The translations under genes and the position numbers were made by a program. 64,000 nucleotides of DNA from Actinomycetes bacterium. Lineage in GTDB: Bacteria; Actinomycetota; Acidimicrobiia; Acidimicrobiales; RAAP-2. The notes under the pieces were generated by a model. It made no database searches. It was given only the letters and a program-made list of their open reading frames with translations, and was not told the origin of the DNA. Below are positions 38,458 through 46,903 of this stretch, in pieces (position 1 is the stretch's first letter; every line of letters starts with the position of its first letter). The stretch lies in contig JAJYWG010000156.1 in NCBI GenBank assembly GCA_021791615.1, forward strand, positions 48,372 to 112,371. The letters run 5' to 3'.

Positions 38458-41388
38458 TCATCCGGCTTTGGCCTCGGCCCACGATGTGCCCCACGCCAGC
38501 GAGACTTCGAGGGGGACCGAGAGCCGGGCTGCACCGGTGAGCGCGGCGCGCGTGATGGACTCGACTTCCTCCTCCTCGCCCGCTCGTGCTTCGACGATCA
38601 CCTCGTCATGGACTTGGAGCACGAGCCGGCTCTCGAAACCCCCGTGCTCCAAGGCTCCGTCCAGCTTGACGAGAGCCGCTTTGAACAGGTCGGCGGCCAG
38701 CCCTTGGGTCCCGGCGTTCATGGCCGCACGCTCGGCGGCCAGGCGCACGCGGCGATCACGTGAGCGCAGTTCGGGAAAGGGCCGGACCCGTCCTCGCTCG
38801 GTCCGGGTGAACCCCCGCTCTCGGGCCTCGGCCACAGTTCTCTCCATGTACGAGCGGACCGACGGGAACGCGGCGAAGTAGCGCTCCATGATCTCGTTGG
38901 CCTCGGGGACGCCGGTGCCCAAGCGACGCGCCAGACCGTAGGCCTCCATCCCGTAGGCAAGACCGTAGGAGACCGCCTTCGCTCGTTCGCGCTGAGCATG
39001 GGTCACTTCGTCTGGGGCAACGCCGAAAATGCCGCTCGCAACCCTCCGGTGGATATCGCCACCAGAGGTGAGCGCCTCGATGAGCGCAGGATCCTGGGAC
39101 AGGTGGGCGATGACGCGTAGCTCGATCTGGTCGTAGTCGGCCACGAGAAAGCGGTGCCCTTCGGCCGGGATGAAGGCCCGCCTGAACTGCTGGCCCAGCT
39201 CGGAGCGAGTAGGAATGTTGTGCAAGTTGGGCCGCTCGGACGAGAGCCGTCCCGTGCGAGCGACTGTCTGACGGAACGAGGCGTGGATCCTCCCGTCTGT
39301 TGCCACCTCGGCCAAGAGCGTGCGGCCGTAGGTAGAGCGGAGCTTCTCCACTTCCCGGTACTCGAGAAGCGGGTCGATGATTGGATGCGTGCCGCGAAGA
39401 GATTCCAGGGTTGCGGCATCAGTGGAGTACCCCGTCTTGGTCTTGCGTCCCGGGACGAGGCGGAGCTCGTCGTAGAGGACGACCCTGAGCTGTGGCGTTG
39501 AGTTCACGTTGAAGGGATGTCCGGCGATGTCGGCGATCTCCCGCTCGAGCCGAGCCGCCTCCTCGGCCATCCGGTCCGCGATGCGTTCGAGCTCTGCCAC
39601 GTCCACCCTGATCCCTGCGACTTCCATGCGGGCGAGGACCCGGACGAGCGGCACTTCGACCGTATCGTGAAGATCGGCGAGGCCATTGGCGACCAGGAGG
39701 CGCCGGAGCGGCTCGACCGCGGCGGCCACGACCGAGGCGTCGCGGATCAGCGCGTCGGGAGGTACATCCGCTCGCGCTTCGCCAAGGGCAAGCTGGACGG
39801 CCCCGCTGCTCCGAGCGCCGGAGCCGGACCGTGCTCCAACCGCCTCCACCAGTCGGGCGTCCTGGAGATCCGCGTCGCCAACTGAGGCATCTGCCACGCC
39901 CGGGTGCTGGCCGATGCCAGGTTGGTCCTCGGGACCCAGGAGACCGAGCCCGAGAGCGACTGCGGCGAGGCCGTAGTCGCCGCGTGAGGGATCGATCAGG
40001 TAGGCGGCGATCGCCGTGTCCATGACCAACCCGGTGCAGTCGCCGCCCAAGGGCAGCAACGACCGCAGCACCTCCTTCATGTGGTGCCCGACCGCCGGCG
40101 CATGGCCGAGCGCGTTCACGAGCGCTCGGAGCACGGTGGACCGGGAGAGGATCGGTGCGGGAAGGTAGAGACCCACTCCCTCGGGACTTGGCACGACGAG
40201 GGCAAGGCCCGACAGGGTTGACCTGCCTGGTGTGCCCTCCCAACTCGCCATGACGGCCAAGTGGCAGCCTCGAGCTGCCTTTTGGAGTGAGGCCAGAGCG
40301 CGCGCGGCCTCGGCGGCATCTCGAGGAATGCTGGTTGCGGGAACCTCCAACGCCGTGGCCGCTTCGGCCCCGAGGCCAACCTGAGGATCTCCCTCGATCG
40401 AGATCGAGTCACCGCTCCGGCCGTCGGCGCAGGGATCCCGCCGAGTCGGCGATCCCGGCTCACCGAATGCTCCTTGATCGAGCAGCGCTTCCACCCTCCC
40501 CCACAGGGTGCGCAGCTCGAAGCGTTCGAACACCTCTTGCACCGAGGAGCGATGCCAACCTCCGAGCGCGAGCTCCTCGTCGCTCACGTCCACGGGCACA
40601 TCGCGGACCAAAGGGATCACCGAGCAGTTCGCCCGGACGATGGCCTCCGAGCTGGTCAGGTTCTCACGCAGCTTTGGGGTGAGCTCTGTCAGGTGGGCAT
40701 AGATTCCGTCGAGGTCGCCGTAGGCGTTCACGAGCTTCGCCGCGGTCTTTTCACCCACGCCGGGGACGCCAGGCAGGTTGTCGGAGGGATCGCCCCGCAA
40801 CGACGCGAGCAGGGGGTACTGGGACGCGCGCACCCCGGTGCGGGCGAGGATCCCCGCCTCGTCGTAGAGCGAGTAATCGCTCACCCCGCGGCGGTTGTAG
40901 AGAACGCGGACATGGGGGTCGCTGACGAGCTGAAAGCAGTCCCGATCTCCGGTCACGACACAGACGTCGGACCCGTTCGCCGCGGCACGCGTCGCCAGCG
41001 TCGCCAGGATATCGTCGGCTTCGAAATTCGGCGCGGTGAGAACAGGAATGGCCAACGCGGCCATCACGTCACGGATCATGTCGAACTGGGGCAGGAGATC
41101 GTCGGGGGTCTCGGCCCGCCCACCCTTGTAGTCTTCGATCATCTCGTCGCGAAACGTCCCACCCGGGAGATCGAAGGCGACTCCCAACGCGGTTGGATGA
41201 TGCTCGCGCACGATGCTCACGAGCATCGAAATGAACCCGTGCAGTGCGTTCGTCACGACTCCCGCTCGCGTCGTCAGATCGGGGGGCAGTGCGAAATAGG
41301 CTCGAAACGCGAGGGACATCCCGTCCAAGAGGAACATGCTCTGGTTGTCAGCCGGGTTCTTGTTCGGGTCCCGCTGCGCGCCGGTCAT
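38458..41388 (-). CDS. polA: DNA polymerase I
   Basis: Repair and Okazaki-fragment polymerase, 976 residues. The N-terminal 5' nuclease domain (about 1-300) keeps its acidic residues (FLLDGMSLAFRAYF, NFEADDI, GDRDCFQL, GVPGVGEKTA). The middle 3'-5' exonuclease domain is degenerate: the DxE motif and later aspartates are absent, and it carries a low-complexity insertion. The polymerase domain has motif A DYDQIELRVIAHLSQD, motif B RERAKAVSYGLAYGM and motif C LQVHDEV. The O-helix position of E. coli Phe762 is Tyr. ATG 41388 starts 21 bases after pdtaR. Confidence 0.97.
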   Translation of the reverse strand: MTGAQRDPNKNPADNQSMFLLDGMSLAFRAYFALPPDLTTRAGVVTNALHGFISMLVSIVREHHPTALGVAFDLPGGTFRDEMIEDYKGGRAETPDDLLPQFDMIRDVMAALAIPVLTAPNFEADDILATLATRAAANGSDVCVVTGDRDCFQLVSDPHVRVLYNRRGVSDYSLYDEAGILARTGVRASQYPLLASLRGDPSDNLPGVPGVGEKTAAKLVNAYGDLDGIYAHLTELTPKLRENLTSSEAIVRANCSVIPLVRDVPVDVSDEELALGGWHRSSVQEVFERFELRTLWGRVEALLDQGAFGEPGSPTRRDPCADGRSGDSISIEGDPQVGLGAEAATALEVPATSIPRDAAEAARALASLQKAARGCHLAVMASWEGTPGRSTLSGLALVVPSPEGVGLYLPAPILSRSTVLRALVNALGHAPAVGHHMKEVLRSLLPLGGDCTGLVMDTAIAAYLIDPSRGDYGLAAVALGLGLLGPEDQPGIGQHPGVADASVGDADLQDARLVEAVGARSGSGARSSGAVQLALGEARADVPPDALIRDASVVAAAVEPLRRLLVANGLADLHDTVEVPLVRVLARMEVAGIRVDVAELERIADRMAEEAARLEREIADIAGHPFNVNSTPQLRVVLYDELRLVPGRKTKTGYSTDAATLESLRGTHPIIDPLLEYREVEKLRSTYGRTLLAEVATDGRIHASFRQTVARTGRLSSERPNLHNIPTRSELGQQFRRAFIPAEGHRFLVADYDQIELRVIAHLSQDPALIEALTSGGDIHRRVASGIFGVAPDEVTHAQRERAKAVSYGLAYGMEAYGLARRLGTGVPEANEIMERYFAAFPSVRSYMERTVAEARERGFTRTERGRVRPFPELRSRDRRVRLAAERAAMNAGTQGLAADLFKAALVKLDGALEHGGFESRLVLQVHDEVIVEARAGEEEEVESITRAALTGAARLSVPLEVSLAWGTSWAEAKAG

Positions 41389-41409
41389 CGGCTGCGATCA
41401 CTCACCGGA

Positions 41410-42042
41410 TCAGGGAGCCAGCTCCCCCGCCACGATTCGGCGGGCCACGTCGCGCATGCGAGTGCGGGTCTGCATTGCGGTGCGTTGGATGTACCCGAAC
41501 GCGTCGGCCTCGCCCCACTGGTGACGGTCCATGAGGGCATTCTTCGCCTCGTCGACGAGGCGCCGGGTCTCGATCTTGTCCTCGGCTTCGGCACCTTGGG
41601 GCCGATCCTTCCCTGCCAGCTTGACGTCTTCGGCAATAGCCCATTCCTGCCGGCAGTGCTCCAGAACACTCTCGATCTTCGGGAGGAGCTCTTCGCGCCG
41701 GAACGGCTTGACCAGGTATGCGGCGACGCCGGCGTCGCGGGCTTCCTCGATCAGCTCTCGCTGGCTGAAGGCCGTCAGCACCAGAACGGCCACCTGCAGC
41801 CTCGACGTCACTTCGCGAGCCACCCGGAGCCCGTCCATCCCGGGCATCTTCACGTCCACGATGGCGAGGTCCGGGATCTGGGCTTCGATGAGTTGGACAG
41901 CCTCGTCTCCTCGCGCAGCTTCGCCCACGACGTCGTACCCGGCCGACACGAGGATCTCCTTCAGGTCGAGCCGGATGATCGCTTCGTCCTCGGCGATGAC
42001 CACCCGGACGGGACGCTGCTGCTGAGATCCGTCCGCACTCAT
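41410..42042 (-). CDS. pdtaR: ANTAR-domain response regulator, PdtaR-like
   Basis: Two-component regulator acting on RNA rather than DNA. The 210-residue product has a receiver domain with the acidic pair Asp19-Glu20, phospho-acceptor Asp63 in IVDVKMPGMDG, and Lys in LVKPF. It is followed by a C-terminal ANTAR domain (about 135-200, with RRLVDEAKNALMDRHQWGEADAFGYIQRTAM) that binds tandem hairpins near terminators. In M. tuberculosis, Rv1626 (PdtaR) also lies upstream of polA. Its kinase PdtaS is not in the window. ATG 42042 overlaps the coiled-coil gene stop (ATGA). Confidence 0.94.
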   Translation of the reverse strand: MSADGSQQQRPVRVVIAEDEAIIRLDLKEILVSAGYDVVGEAARGDEAVQLIEAQIPDLAIVDVKMPGMDGLRVAREVTSRLQVAVLVLTAFSQRELIEEARDAGVAAYLVKPFRREELLPKIESVLEHCRQEWAIAEDVKLAGKDRPQGAEAEDKIETRRLVDEAKNALMDRHQWGEADAFGYIQRTAMQTRTRMRDVARRIVAGELAP

Positions 42043-42329
42043 CGTCCCGAACCTACCCGCGCGAGAAGGTCGTCACGCCGGCGGGTCAGCTCGTCGACCA
42101 ATGACTGCAGCGACACCCGAGCCCGTTGCATGGCATCGGCGTGACGCTTGACGTCGGTGTACTCGTGGGCAGCCAGGGGAGTCTCTGACACGAGCGCACG
42201 CACGCGAGCTTCTTCGGCTTCTTCGTCCACGACGGCAATCTGCTCGTCGAGCACGGCCAGCTCCTGGCGTGCTCTGACGAGGCGCTGGTGGACGTCCCTG
42301 ATCCGGCGTTCGAGCAGGTAGTGCTGCAT
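42039..42329 (-). CDS. Small coiled-coil protein coupled to pdtaR
   Basis: I do not recognise this 96-residue protein. It is highly charged, lacks a signal or membrane segment, and is predicted almost entirely helical with heptad-like Leu/Val/Ala spacing in two long helices (about 3-48 and 60-92), suggesting an antiparallel or dimeric coiled coil. Its stop overlaps the pdtaR start in an ATGA, and menC ends 12 bases upstream. Tight coupling suggests it is made in step with PdtaR, possibly as a partner. That link is inference. Confidence 0.75.
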   Translation of the reverse strand: MQHYLLERRIRDVHQRLVRARQELAVLDEQIAVVDEEAEEARVRALVSETPLAAHEYTDVKRHADAMQRARVSLQSLVDELTRRRDDLLARVGSGR

Positions 42330-42341
42330 GGGGCGACAAGT

Positions 42342-43529
42342 TTAGGCCCACGGTCCGCGGTGCGGTCCGAAAGCAAGGACATGGCGGGTATGGCGGGCCA
42401 GGACGTCGGGTGTCGGCAGCGGACCCACCCCTGTCTCCTGCCAGACCGCGACTTGGCCAAGGCTCGTGTGCATCTCGCTGCCGTCCTGGTGGCCGTGCGG
42501 CGCCTGCAGGTCTTCAACCAGGTACGACGAGGGGTTCGACACGTCGCTGGGCAACGTGATCCCTTCGAGCCCGGCCAGACAGGCGTTGACCGAACGCCCG
42601 AGACCGGACTCGAACAGTCCTCCCACGAACGCGTCGATCCCGGCTGCAACGCAGAGTTTCAGGGCGGCCTGGAACGCCTCGATCCCTCCCAGACGCGACG
42701 GCTTGAGACAGGCAACACGGCAGGCGTCACGGGCGATCGCCTGCTCGACTCGTGCGGGCGTCGTCAGCGACTCGTCGAGGCAGATCGGCGTCTGGACGAT
42801 GCGCGCCAACTCGGCGTGAGACGCGAGATCATCTGGATCCAGCGGGTCCAAAGGCTGTTCAATGCAGGTGAGACCCAGGTCGTCGAGAGCGGCCAGCCTC
42901 TCTGCAGCACTCTCGCCGGCGGCTCCCATGCGGTACGCACCGTTCGCATCCACTTGAATACCCAGCTCCGGAAAGGCTTCTCGCACGGTTCGCACCGGAG
43001 CAACATCCCAGCCAGGTTCGATCTTCAAGCGCGCTCGCAGAGCACCTTGGAGCACCGCATGGGAGACCGCCTCGAGGAGCGTCACGACCCGGCGATCCGG
43101 CGGGATGCCGATCACCGCGCCGGAGCGGACCCACGCCCGCGCCACCCCGAGATGGCGAGCGAGCGAGGCGTGGGTGGTGCGTAAGGTCGCGTCCAGCACC
43201 GCCATTTCGAGGGCTGCCGCGGCCGTGCGTCGAGCAGGTTCTGGGTCAGAGGTGGGGAGTGACGGCGGCCACGGCGTAGGCCGTGCCGGATCCCGGTCGA
43301 ACAGCCCGGGCAGTACCTCGTCACCGAGGGTTCGCCACACTCTTGCCACCGAAGGATCCACGCTCGTTCCCTCTCCGAGCGCTCCGCACTCCCCCCATCC
43401 GTCGACGCCATCGCCCAGCAGGATCCGGACGAGCAGCAGCGGCCGGCGGCGGTGCACACCAGCCGCCGTGCGAACCTCCGAACGCAGTGACAGCTCGGTC
43501 CAGTAGACCTCGACTCCGTCAAATGCCAC
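42342..43529 (-). CDS. menC: o-Succinylbenzoate synthase (enolase superfamily, MenC-like)
   Basis: A 395-residue enolase-superfamily enzyme of the muconate-lactonising subgroup. The catalytic lysine Lys169 lies in RLKIEPG, the metal ligands are Asp194 (VDANGAY), Glu224 (CIEQPL) and Asp252 (CLDES), and the second base is Lys276 (LKPSRLGG). All five match OSBS, which dehydrates SHCHC to o-succinylbenzoate in menaquinone synthesis. Members of this clade can also racemise N-acylamino acids, so the activity is not certain. The start is GTG at 43529. No other men gene is nearby. Confidence 0.82.
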   Translation of the reverse strand: MAFDGVEVYWTELSLRSEVRTAAGVHRRRPLLLVRILLGDGVDGWGECGALGEGTSVDPSVARVWRTLGDEVLPGLFDRDPARPTPWPPSLPTSDPEPARRTAAAALEMAVLDATLRTTHASLARHLGVARAWVRSGAVIGIPPDRRVVTLLEAVSHAVLQGALRARLKIEPGWDVAPVRTVREAFPELGIQVDANGAYRMGAAGESAAERLAALDDLGLTCIEQPLDPLDPDDLASHAELARIVQTPICLDESLTTPARVEQAIARDACRVACLKPSRLGGIEAFQAALKLCVAAGIDAFVGGLFESGLGRSVNACLAGLEGITLPSDVSNPSSYLVEDLQAPHGHQDGSEMHTSLGQVAVWQETGVGPLPTPDVLARHTRHVLAFGPHRGPWA

Positions 43530-43562
43530 CGCTCCACGGTACGCTGGTTCCTCTCACCATCG

Positions 43563-43649
43563 GCCCGGATGGCGGAATCGGTAGACGCGGAGGCCTCAAA
43601 AGCCTTTGTCCGAGAGGGCATGCGGGTTCGAGTCCCGCTCCGGGCACCA
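43563..43649 (+). tRNA. tRNA-Leu(CAA)
   Basis: A type II tRNA with acceptor stem GCCCGGA/TCCGGGC, D-loop GGCGGAATCGGTAGACGC, anticodon loop CTCAAAA giving anticodon CAA (reads UUG), a long variable arm with stem GTCC-GAGA-GGGC, and T-loop GGTTCGAGTCC. The discriminator base is A, and the CCA end is encoded (43647-43649). It lies alone in the 122-base gap between menC and the nitrilase gene. Confidence 0.96.
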
Positions 43650-43651
43650 AG

Positions 43652-44536
43652 TCAATCGAGCCGCCTCACGACCCGTCTCGGCGCTGGTCTCGCGAGCGCG
43701 CTCACCGCTGGCCTCTGGGGCTTCTGCGGTCTCGTTGGCCACGGCATGACCGAGTACAGGCGAGCATCGAGGACCGGGAGCGCGTCGCGGACCTCTCGAA
43801 CCCGCCGCTGGTCGACCTGCCCAAGGACTACGCGCCGAGCCCGGGCGTCCAGCTCGGCGAGCACCCGGCCCTTGGGGTCCACGATCATCGAGTGCCCCGT
43901 GCACCCGGGTGAAGGCTGGGCGGCGGCGACCGCGTACGCAGTGGACTCGATCGCCCTTGCTCGCAGGAGGGTACGCCACGTGTCGGCCTTTCCTGGTCCG
44001 GCGATCCATTGGGCGCAGACGAGGAGGACCTCGGTACCTGCGTCGACCAGCGCCCGAGCCATCTCGGGGAAGCGAAGGTCATAGCAGGTCATCACCCCGA
44101 ATCGCAGGCCGTCGAGGTCGAACACGGTGACCCCGTCCACCGCCGGGTCACCGGCAAGGATCGAGGCGGATTCGCGCCACCCGAGAGCATCGAACAGGTG
44201 GAACTTCCGGTAGCACCCGATCATCCCGCTCGGTCCGACGACCACGGCGGTGTTGTGCACTCTGGCCTTGCGCCTGGAGCGCTCGAACATCCCGGCGACG
44301 ACGGTGACGCCTGCCTGGGCGGCCTCCCGGGCGATTGCCTCGACGAACGGGCCATCGAGGGTTTCGGCCAGGTCGCAGAGATCGGCCCTTGTGGGCTCGA
44401 AGGGGCACATGGCACCTTCGGGCAGGACGACCAGCGCCGCTCCGCTCGATGCCGCCCGGCGGACCATGGCGCACGCCGCACGCCGGTTGGCTGCCTTGTC
44501 AGCGGTGGAGCGGAGCTGCCCGGCGGCGACGAGCAC
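43652..44536 (-). CDS. Carbon-nitrogen hydrolase (nitrilase superfamily)
   Basis: A 294-residue amidase-type enzyme with the Glu-Lys-Cys triad: Glu40 in VLPEGA, Lys111 in CYRKFHLFDA and Cys151 in MTCYDLRFPE. The pattern is close to the Nit/omega-amidase and deaminated-glutathione amidase group. The substrate cannot be fixed from sequence. The start is GTG at 44536. The stop lies two bases from the tRNA-Leu CCA end on the other strand, so its transcript runs antisense into the tRNA. It is divergent from fabD. Confidence 0.87.
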   Translation of the reverse strand: MLVAAGQLRSTADKAANRRAACAMVRRAASSGAALVVLPEGAMCPFEPTRADLCDLAETLDGPFVEAIAREAAQAGVTVVAGMFERSRRKARVHNTAVVVGPSGMIGCYRKFHLFDALGWRESASILAGDPAVDGVTVFDLDGLRFGVMTCYDLRFPEMARALVDAGTEVLLVCAQWIAGPGKADTWRTLLRARAIESTAYAVAAAQPSPGCTGHSMIVDPKGRVLAELDARARRVVLGQVDQRRVREVRDALPVLDARLYSVMPWPTRPQKPQRPAVSALARPAPRRVVRRLD

Positions 44537-44555
44537 CGCGCAAGGGTAGTCCTGC

Positions 44556-44587
44556 GCCGGCTGCCGAGTGTGCCGGCTGCCGAGTGC
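44556..44587. repeat. Two 16-base tandem repeats in the nitrilase-fabD gap
   Basis: GCCGGCTGCCGAGTG followed by T or C occurs at 44556-44571 and 44572-44587. The pair lies 20 bases upstream of the nitrilase start, in the 167-base divergent region that must hold both promoters. Confidence 0.7.
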
Positions 44588-44703
44588 GACCCGAGGTGCG
44601 ATGACCGGGCGGTAATGCGACGGAGCGCGCAGTGCCGTGCCACACTGGGCACGATCAACCGGGACTCGCCGGCTGATCCGGGCAGAGCCCGCGGGCCGAT
44701 CGC

Positions 44704-45966
44704 GTGGAGAGACAGAAAGTGGTGGCGTTCACCTTTCCAGGGCAGGGGTCGCAACGCCCCGGTATGGGCCGGGACTGGACGACACATCCGTCCTGGGAGC
44801 TCGTCGACGAGGCGTCGGCTGTGGCGGGACGCGATGTGGCCGCTCTTCTGCTCGACGCGGCGATGGAAGAGCTCACCGAGACGGCGAACGCCCAGCTCGC
44901 GACCTTCGTCCTCAGCCTGGTCATTCTCGACGCCATCGAGCGAGTCGGCCTCGCGCCGGCAGCCTGCGCCGGCCACAGCCTGGGTGAGTACACCGCATTG
45001 GTGGCAGCCGGGGGTGTGTCGTTTGCCGACGGCGTGGCGCTGGTCACGGCCCGCGGTGAGGCGATGGCCCGATCCGGGGAAGATGCGCCGGGGACGATGG
45101 CCGCGATCATCGGCCTTTCCGACGATGATGCCGAAGCCGCCTGCCAGCGATGCGAAGCCGAAGTCTGGGTGGCCAACTACAACGCGCCAGGCCAAGTGGT
45201 CGTCGCCGGCACGTCCGACGCCGTGGCATCGGTCGCCGTGATCGCCCGCCGGCTCGGCGCCCGCAAGATCCTGCCGCTGCCGGTTGCCGCCGCCTTCCAC
45301 ACCCCGCTCATGGCCAGCGCCCGGCCGGCGCTCCGCAAAGCCATCGCCGACGCAACGTTCGTCGCACCCGAAGTGCCGATCGTCGCCAACGTCGACGCTC
45401 GTGTCCACGACGATCCGGCCGAGTGGCCTGGGTTGCTCTCAGCGCAGCTCTGCAGCCCGGTGCGCTGGCGCCAGAGCGTCGAGACCTTGGCCGGGCTCGG
45501 TACCACGACGCTGGTCGAGCTCGGACCCGGAGGCGTGCTGAGCGGCCTCGCCCGTCGCGGGGCCGCCGAGCTGCGCGCACTGTCGGTCGCCCGTCCCGAC
45601 GACCTCAACCGCCTGCTGGAAGCCCTGGCGCCCGGCGAGGAGCAACGCGCCGACGTCCACGTCCACCACGGTGAGCATCTCTACACCTCCGAACGGGTCG
45701 TGGTGAGCCCGGGTGCCGGGATCTTCGCCCCCGAGTCGTCCATCGCAGCGCCGGGGACCGGCCTGCTCCCCGGGACGAGCGCCGGCGGCTCTCCCGGTGA
45801 CGATCCCCACGTCGTGGATGTCGGCGATCTCGTCGGACGCGTCGGGGTGATCGAGGTCCGTACGCCATTCGCAGGGCAGGTGATCCGCTGGCTCTCGGTG
45901 GCCGGCGAGCGTGTCCAAGAAGGCCAACCGCTGGTGTGGCTCCGCGTCCTGGGTGACCAAACGTGA
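44704..45966 (+). CDS. fabD: Malonyl-CoA:ACP transacylase with C-terminal biotin-carrier-like domain
   Basis: Loads malonyl groups on ACP for fatty-acid synthesis. The FabD core (about 1-305) has the oxyanion FPGQGSQ, nucleophile Ser92 in GHSLGEY and His199 in AAFHTPL. Beyond it lies a 115-residue extension not found in standard FabD. Residues 331-343 (RVVVSPGAGIFAP) and 372-416 (VDVGDLVG...GEVRVQEGQPL-like half-motifs) resemble a BCCP/biotinyl barrel. The hairpin that should carry the biotinylated Lys (EAMKM) is missing. The start is GTG at 44704. It overlaps fabG in a GTGA. Confidence 0.9.
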   Translation: MERQKVVAFTFPGQGSQRPGMGRDWTTHPSWELVDEASAVAGRDVAALLLDAAMEELTETANAQLATFVLSLVILDAIERVGLAPAACAGHSLGEYTALVAAGGVSFADGVALVTARGEAMARSGEDAPGTMAAIIGLSDDDAEAACQRCEAEVWVANYNAPGQVVVAGTSDAVASVAVIARRLGARKILPLPVAAAFHTPLMASARPALRKAIADATFVAPEVPIVANVDARVHDDPAEWPGLLSAQLCSPVRWRQSVETLAGLGTTTLVELGPGGVLSGLARRGAAELRALSVARPDDLNRLLEALAPGEEQRADVHVHHGEHLYTSERVVVSPGAGIFAPESSIAAPGTGLLPGTSAGGSPGDDPHVVDVGDLVGRVGVIEVRTPFAGQVIRWLSVAGERVQEGQPLVWLRVLGDQT

Positions 45967-46751
45967 CCGCGAGCGCTCCCGAGGGCGGGACAACCCGTCC
46001 GAGCCCGAGAGTGGTCCTCGTCACCGGAGGCAGCCGAGGGATCGGTGCAGCGTGTGCCGGTTGGTTCCTCGCCCGCGGTGACCGGGTCGCGGTGACCTTT
46101 CGGGGAGCAGTCCCGCCCGCGCTACCGGTCCCGCCAGCGATACCAGCGCCGCACGATGCCAAAGAGCGCTACTTGGCGGTCTCGTGCGACGTGACCGACA
46201 CTGCCGGGGTCGAGGCAGCGTTCAAAGCCGTCGAGGACCGGTGGGGTCCAGTGGAAGTCCTGGTGGCGAACGCCGGCATCACCCGCGACACGCTGCTGCT
46301 CCGCATGGACGAGGAGTCCTGGCGCGACGTCATCGACACGAACCTGACCGGTGCGTACCGCGTGACCAAACGCGCGGTTGCCAAGATGCTCCGCCTCCAC
46401 CGGGGACGTATCATCTACATCTCCTCGGTCGGCGCGATGGTCGGTCTCCCGGGACAGGCCAACTACGCCGCCTCCAAGGCCGGGCTCATCGGCATGGCCA
46501 GGGCGGTTGCCCGTGAAGTCGCCAGCCGCTCGATCACGGTGAACGTCGTCGCACCCGGCCTGGTGGCAACCGATATGCTCAGCGTGCTCGGAGCCGAGCG
46601 CATCGACCAGCTCCGCACGATGGTGCCTCTCGGACGAGTCGCCGAGCCGGCGGACGTCGCCGAGGCGGTGGGCTTCCTGGCGTCGGCGGGTGCGGGCTAC
46701 ATCACCGGGGCCGTCCTGCCGGTCGACGGAGGGATGGGAATGGGAATGTGA
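45963..46751 (+). CDS. fabG: 3-Oxoacyl-ACP reductase
   Basis: NADPH-dependent short-chain reductase of the elongation cycle. The 262-residue product has the cofactor motif TGGSRGIG, NAG (residues 103-105), and the catalytic Ser155, Tyr168 and Lys172. A Pro/Ala-rich insertion of roughly fifteen residues (about 49-64) follows the second strand, where the cofactor adenosine phosphate usually binds; this is unusual. The C-terminus ends in a Met-Gly repeat. The GTG start at 45963 overlaps fabD. It is followed by a 152-base structured leader before acpP. Confidence 0.93.
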   Translation: MTASAPEGGTTRPSPRVVLVTGGSRGIGAACAGWFLARGDRVAVTFRGAVPPALPVPPAIPAPHDAKERYLAVSCDVTDTAGVEAAFKAVEDRWGPVEVLVANAGITRDTLLLRMDEESWRDVIDTNLTGAYRVTKRAVAKMLRLHRGRIIYISSVGAMVGLPGQANYAASKAGLIGMARAVAREVASRSITVNVVAPGLVATDMLSVLGAERIDQLRTMVPLGRVAEPADVAEAVGFLASAGAGYITGAVLPVDGGMGMGM

Positions 46752-46784
46752 ATGTGACAGCGAAAGCAACCGGCCGAAGGTGAG

Positions 46785-46824
46785 CTCGTGCTCGCCGCCC
46801 CAAGGCGAGAACCGTGAGCACGAG
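46785..46824 (+). promoter_or_regulatory. Nested RNA hairpin upstream of acpP
   Basis: CTCGTGCTC (46785-46793) is fully complementary to GAGCACGAG (46816-46824). CTCGCC (46791-46796) can pair with GGCGAG (46804-46809). The shared CTC can join either stem, so the two structures compete at the junction. No T-tract follows. It might stabilise the mRNA or act in control of acpP, or mark the 3' end of the fabD-fabG message. Confidence 0.5.
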
Positions 46825-46875
46825 GACCGACACGCAGAGAATCGACGAATACACGAGAGGGCACGAAGGTTCGGA

Positions 46876-46897
46876 TCCCGCCACCAGTGGCGGGAGG
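46876..46897 (+). promoter_or_regulatory. Hairpin overlapping the acpP ribosome-binding site
   Basis: TCCCGCCAC (46876-46884) pairs perfectly with GTGGCGGGA (46887-46895). The 3' arm covers the first bases of the Shine-Dalgarno sequence GGAGG (46893-46897) that serves the ATG at 46904. Folding would hide part of the site, so acpP translation may depend on melting of this stem. Confidence 0.6.
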
Positions 46898-46903
46898 AAG
46901 GAA

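Noticed and set aside
43649..43652. Prophage attachment site at the tRNA-Leu 3' end
   Set aside because: No integrase or phage gene and no repeat of the tRNA end is visible nearby.
44704..45966. Functional biotin carboxyl carrier domain on FabD
   Set aside because: No AMKM-type lysine motif exists anywhere in the extension.
46814..46903. 30-residue N-terminal extension of AcpP from the GTG at 46814
   Set aside because: The stretch forms RNA hairpins, and a strong ribosome-binding site precedes the ATG at 46904, which gives the normal ACP length.
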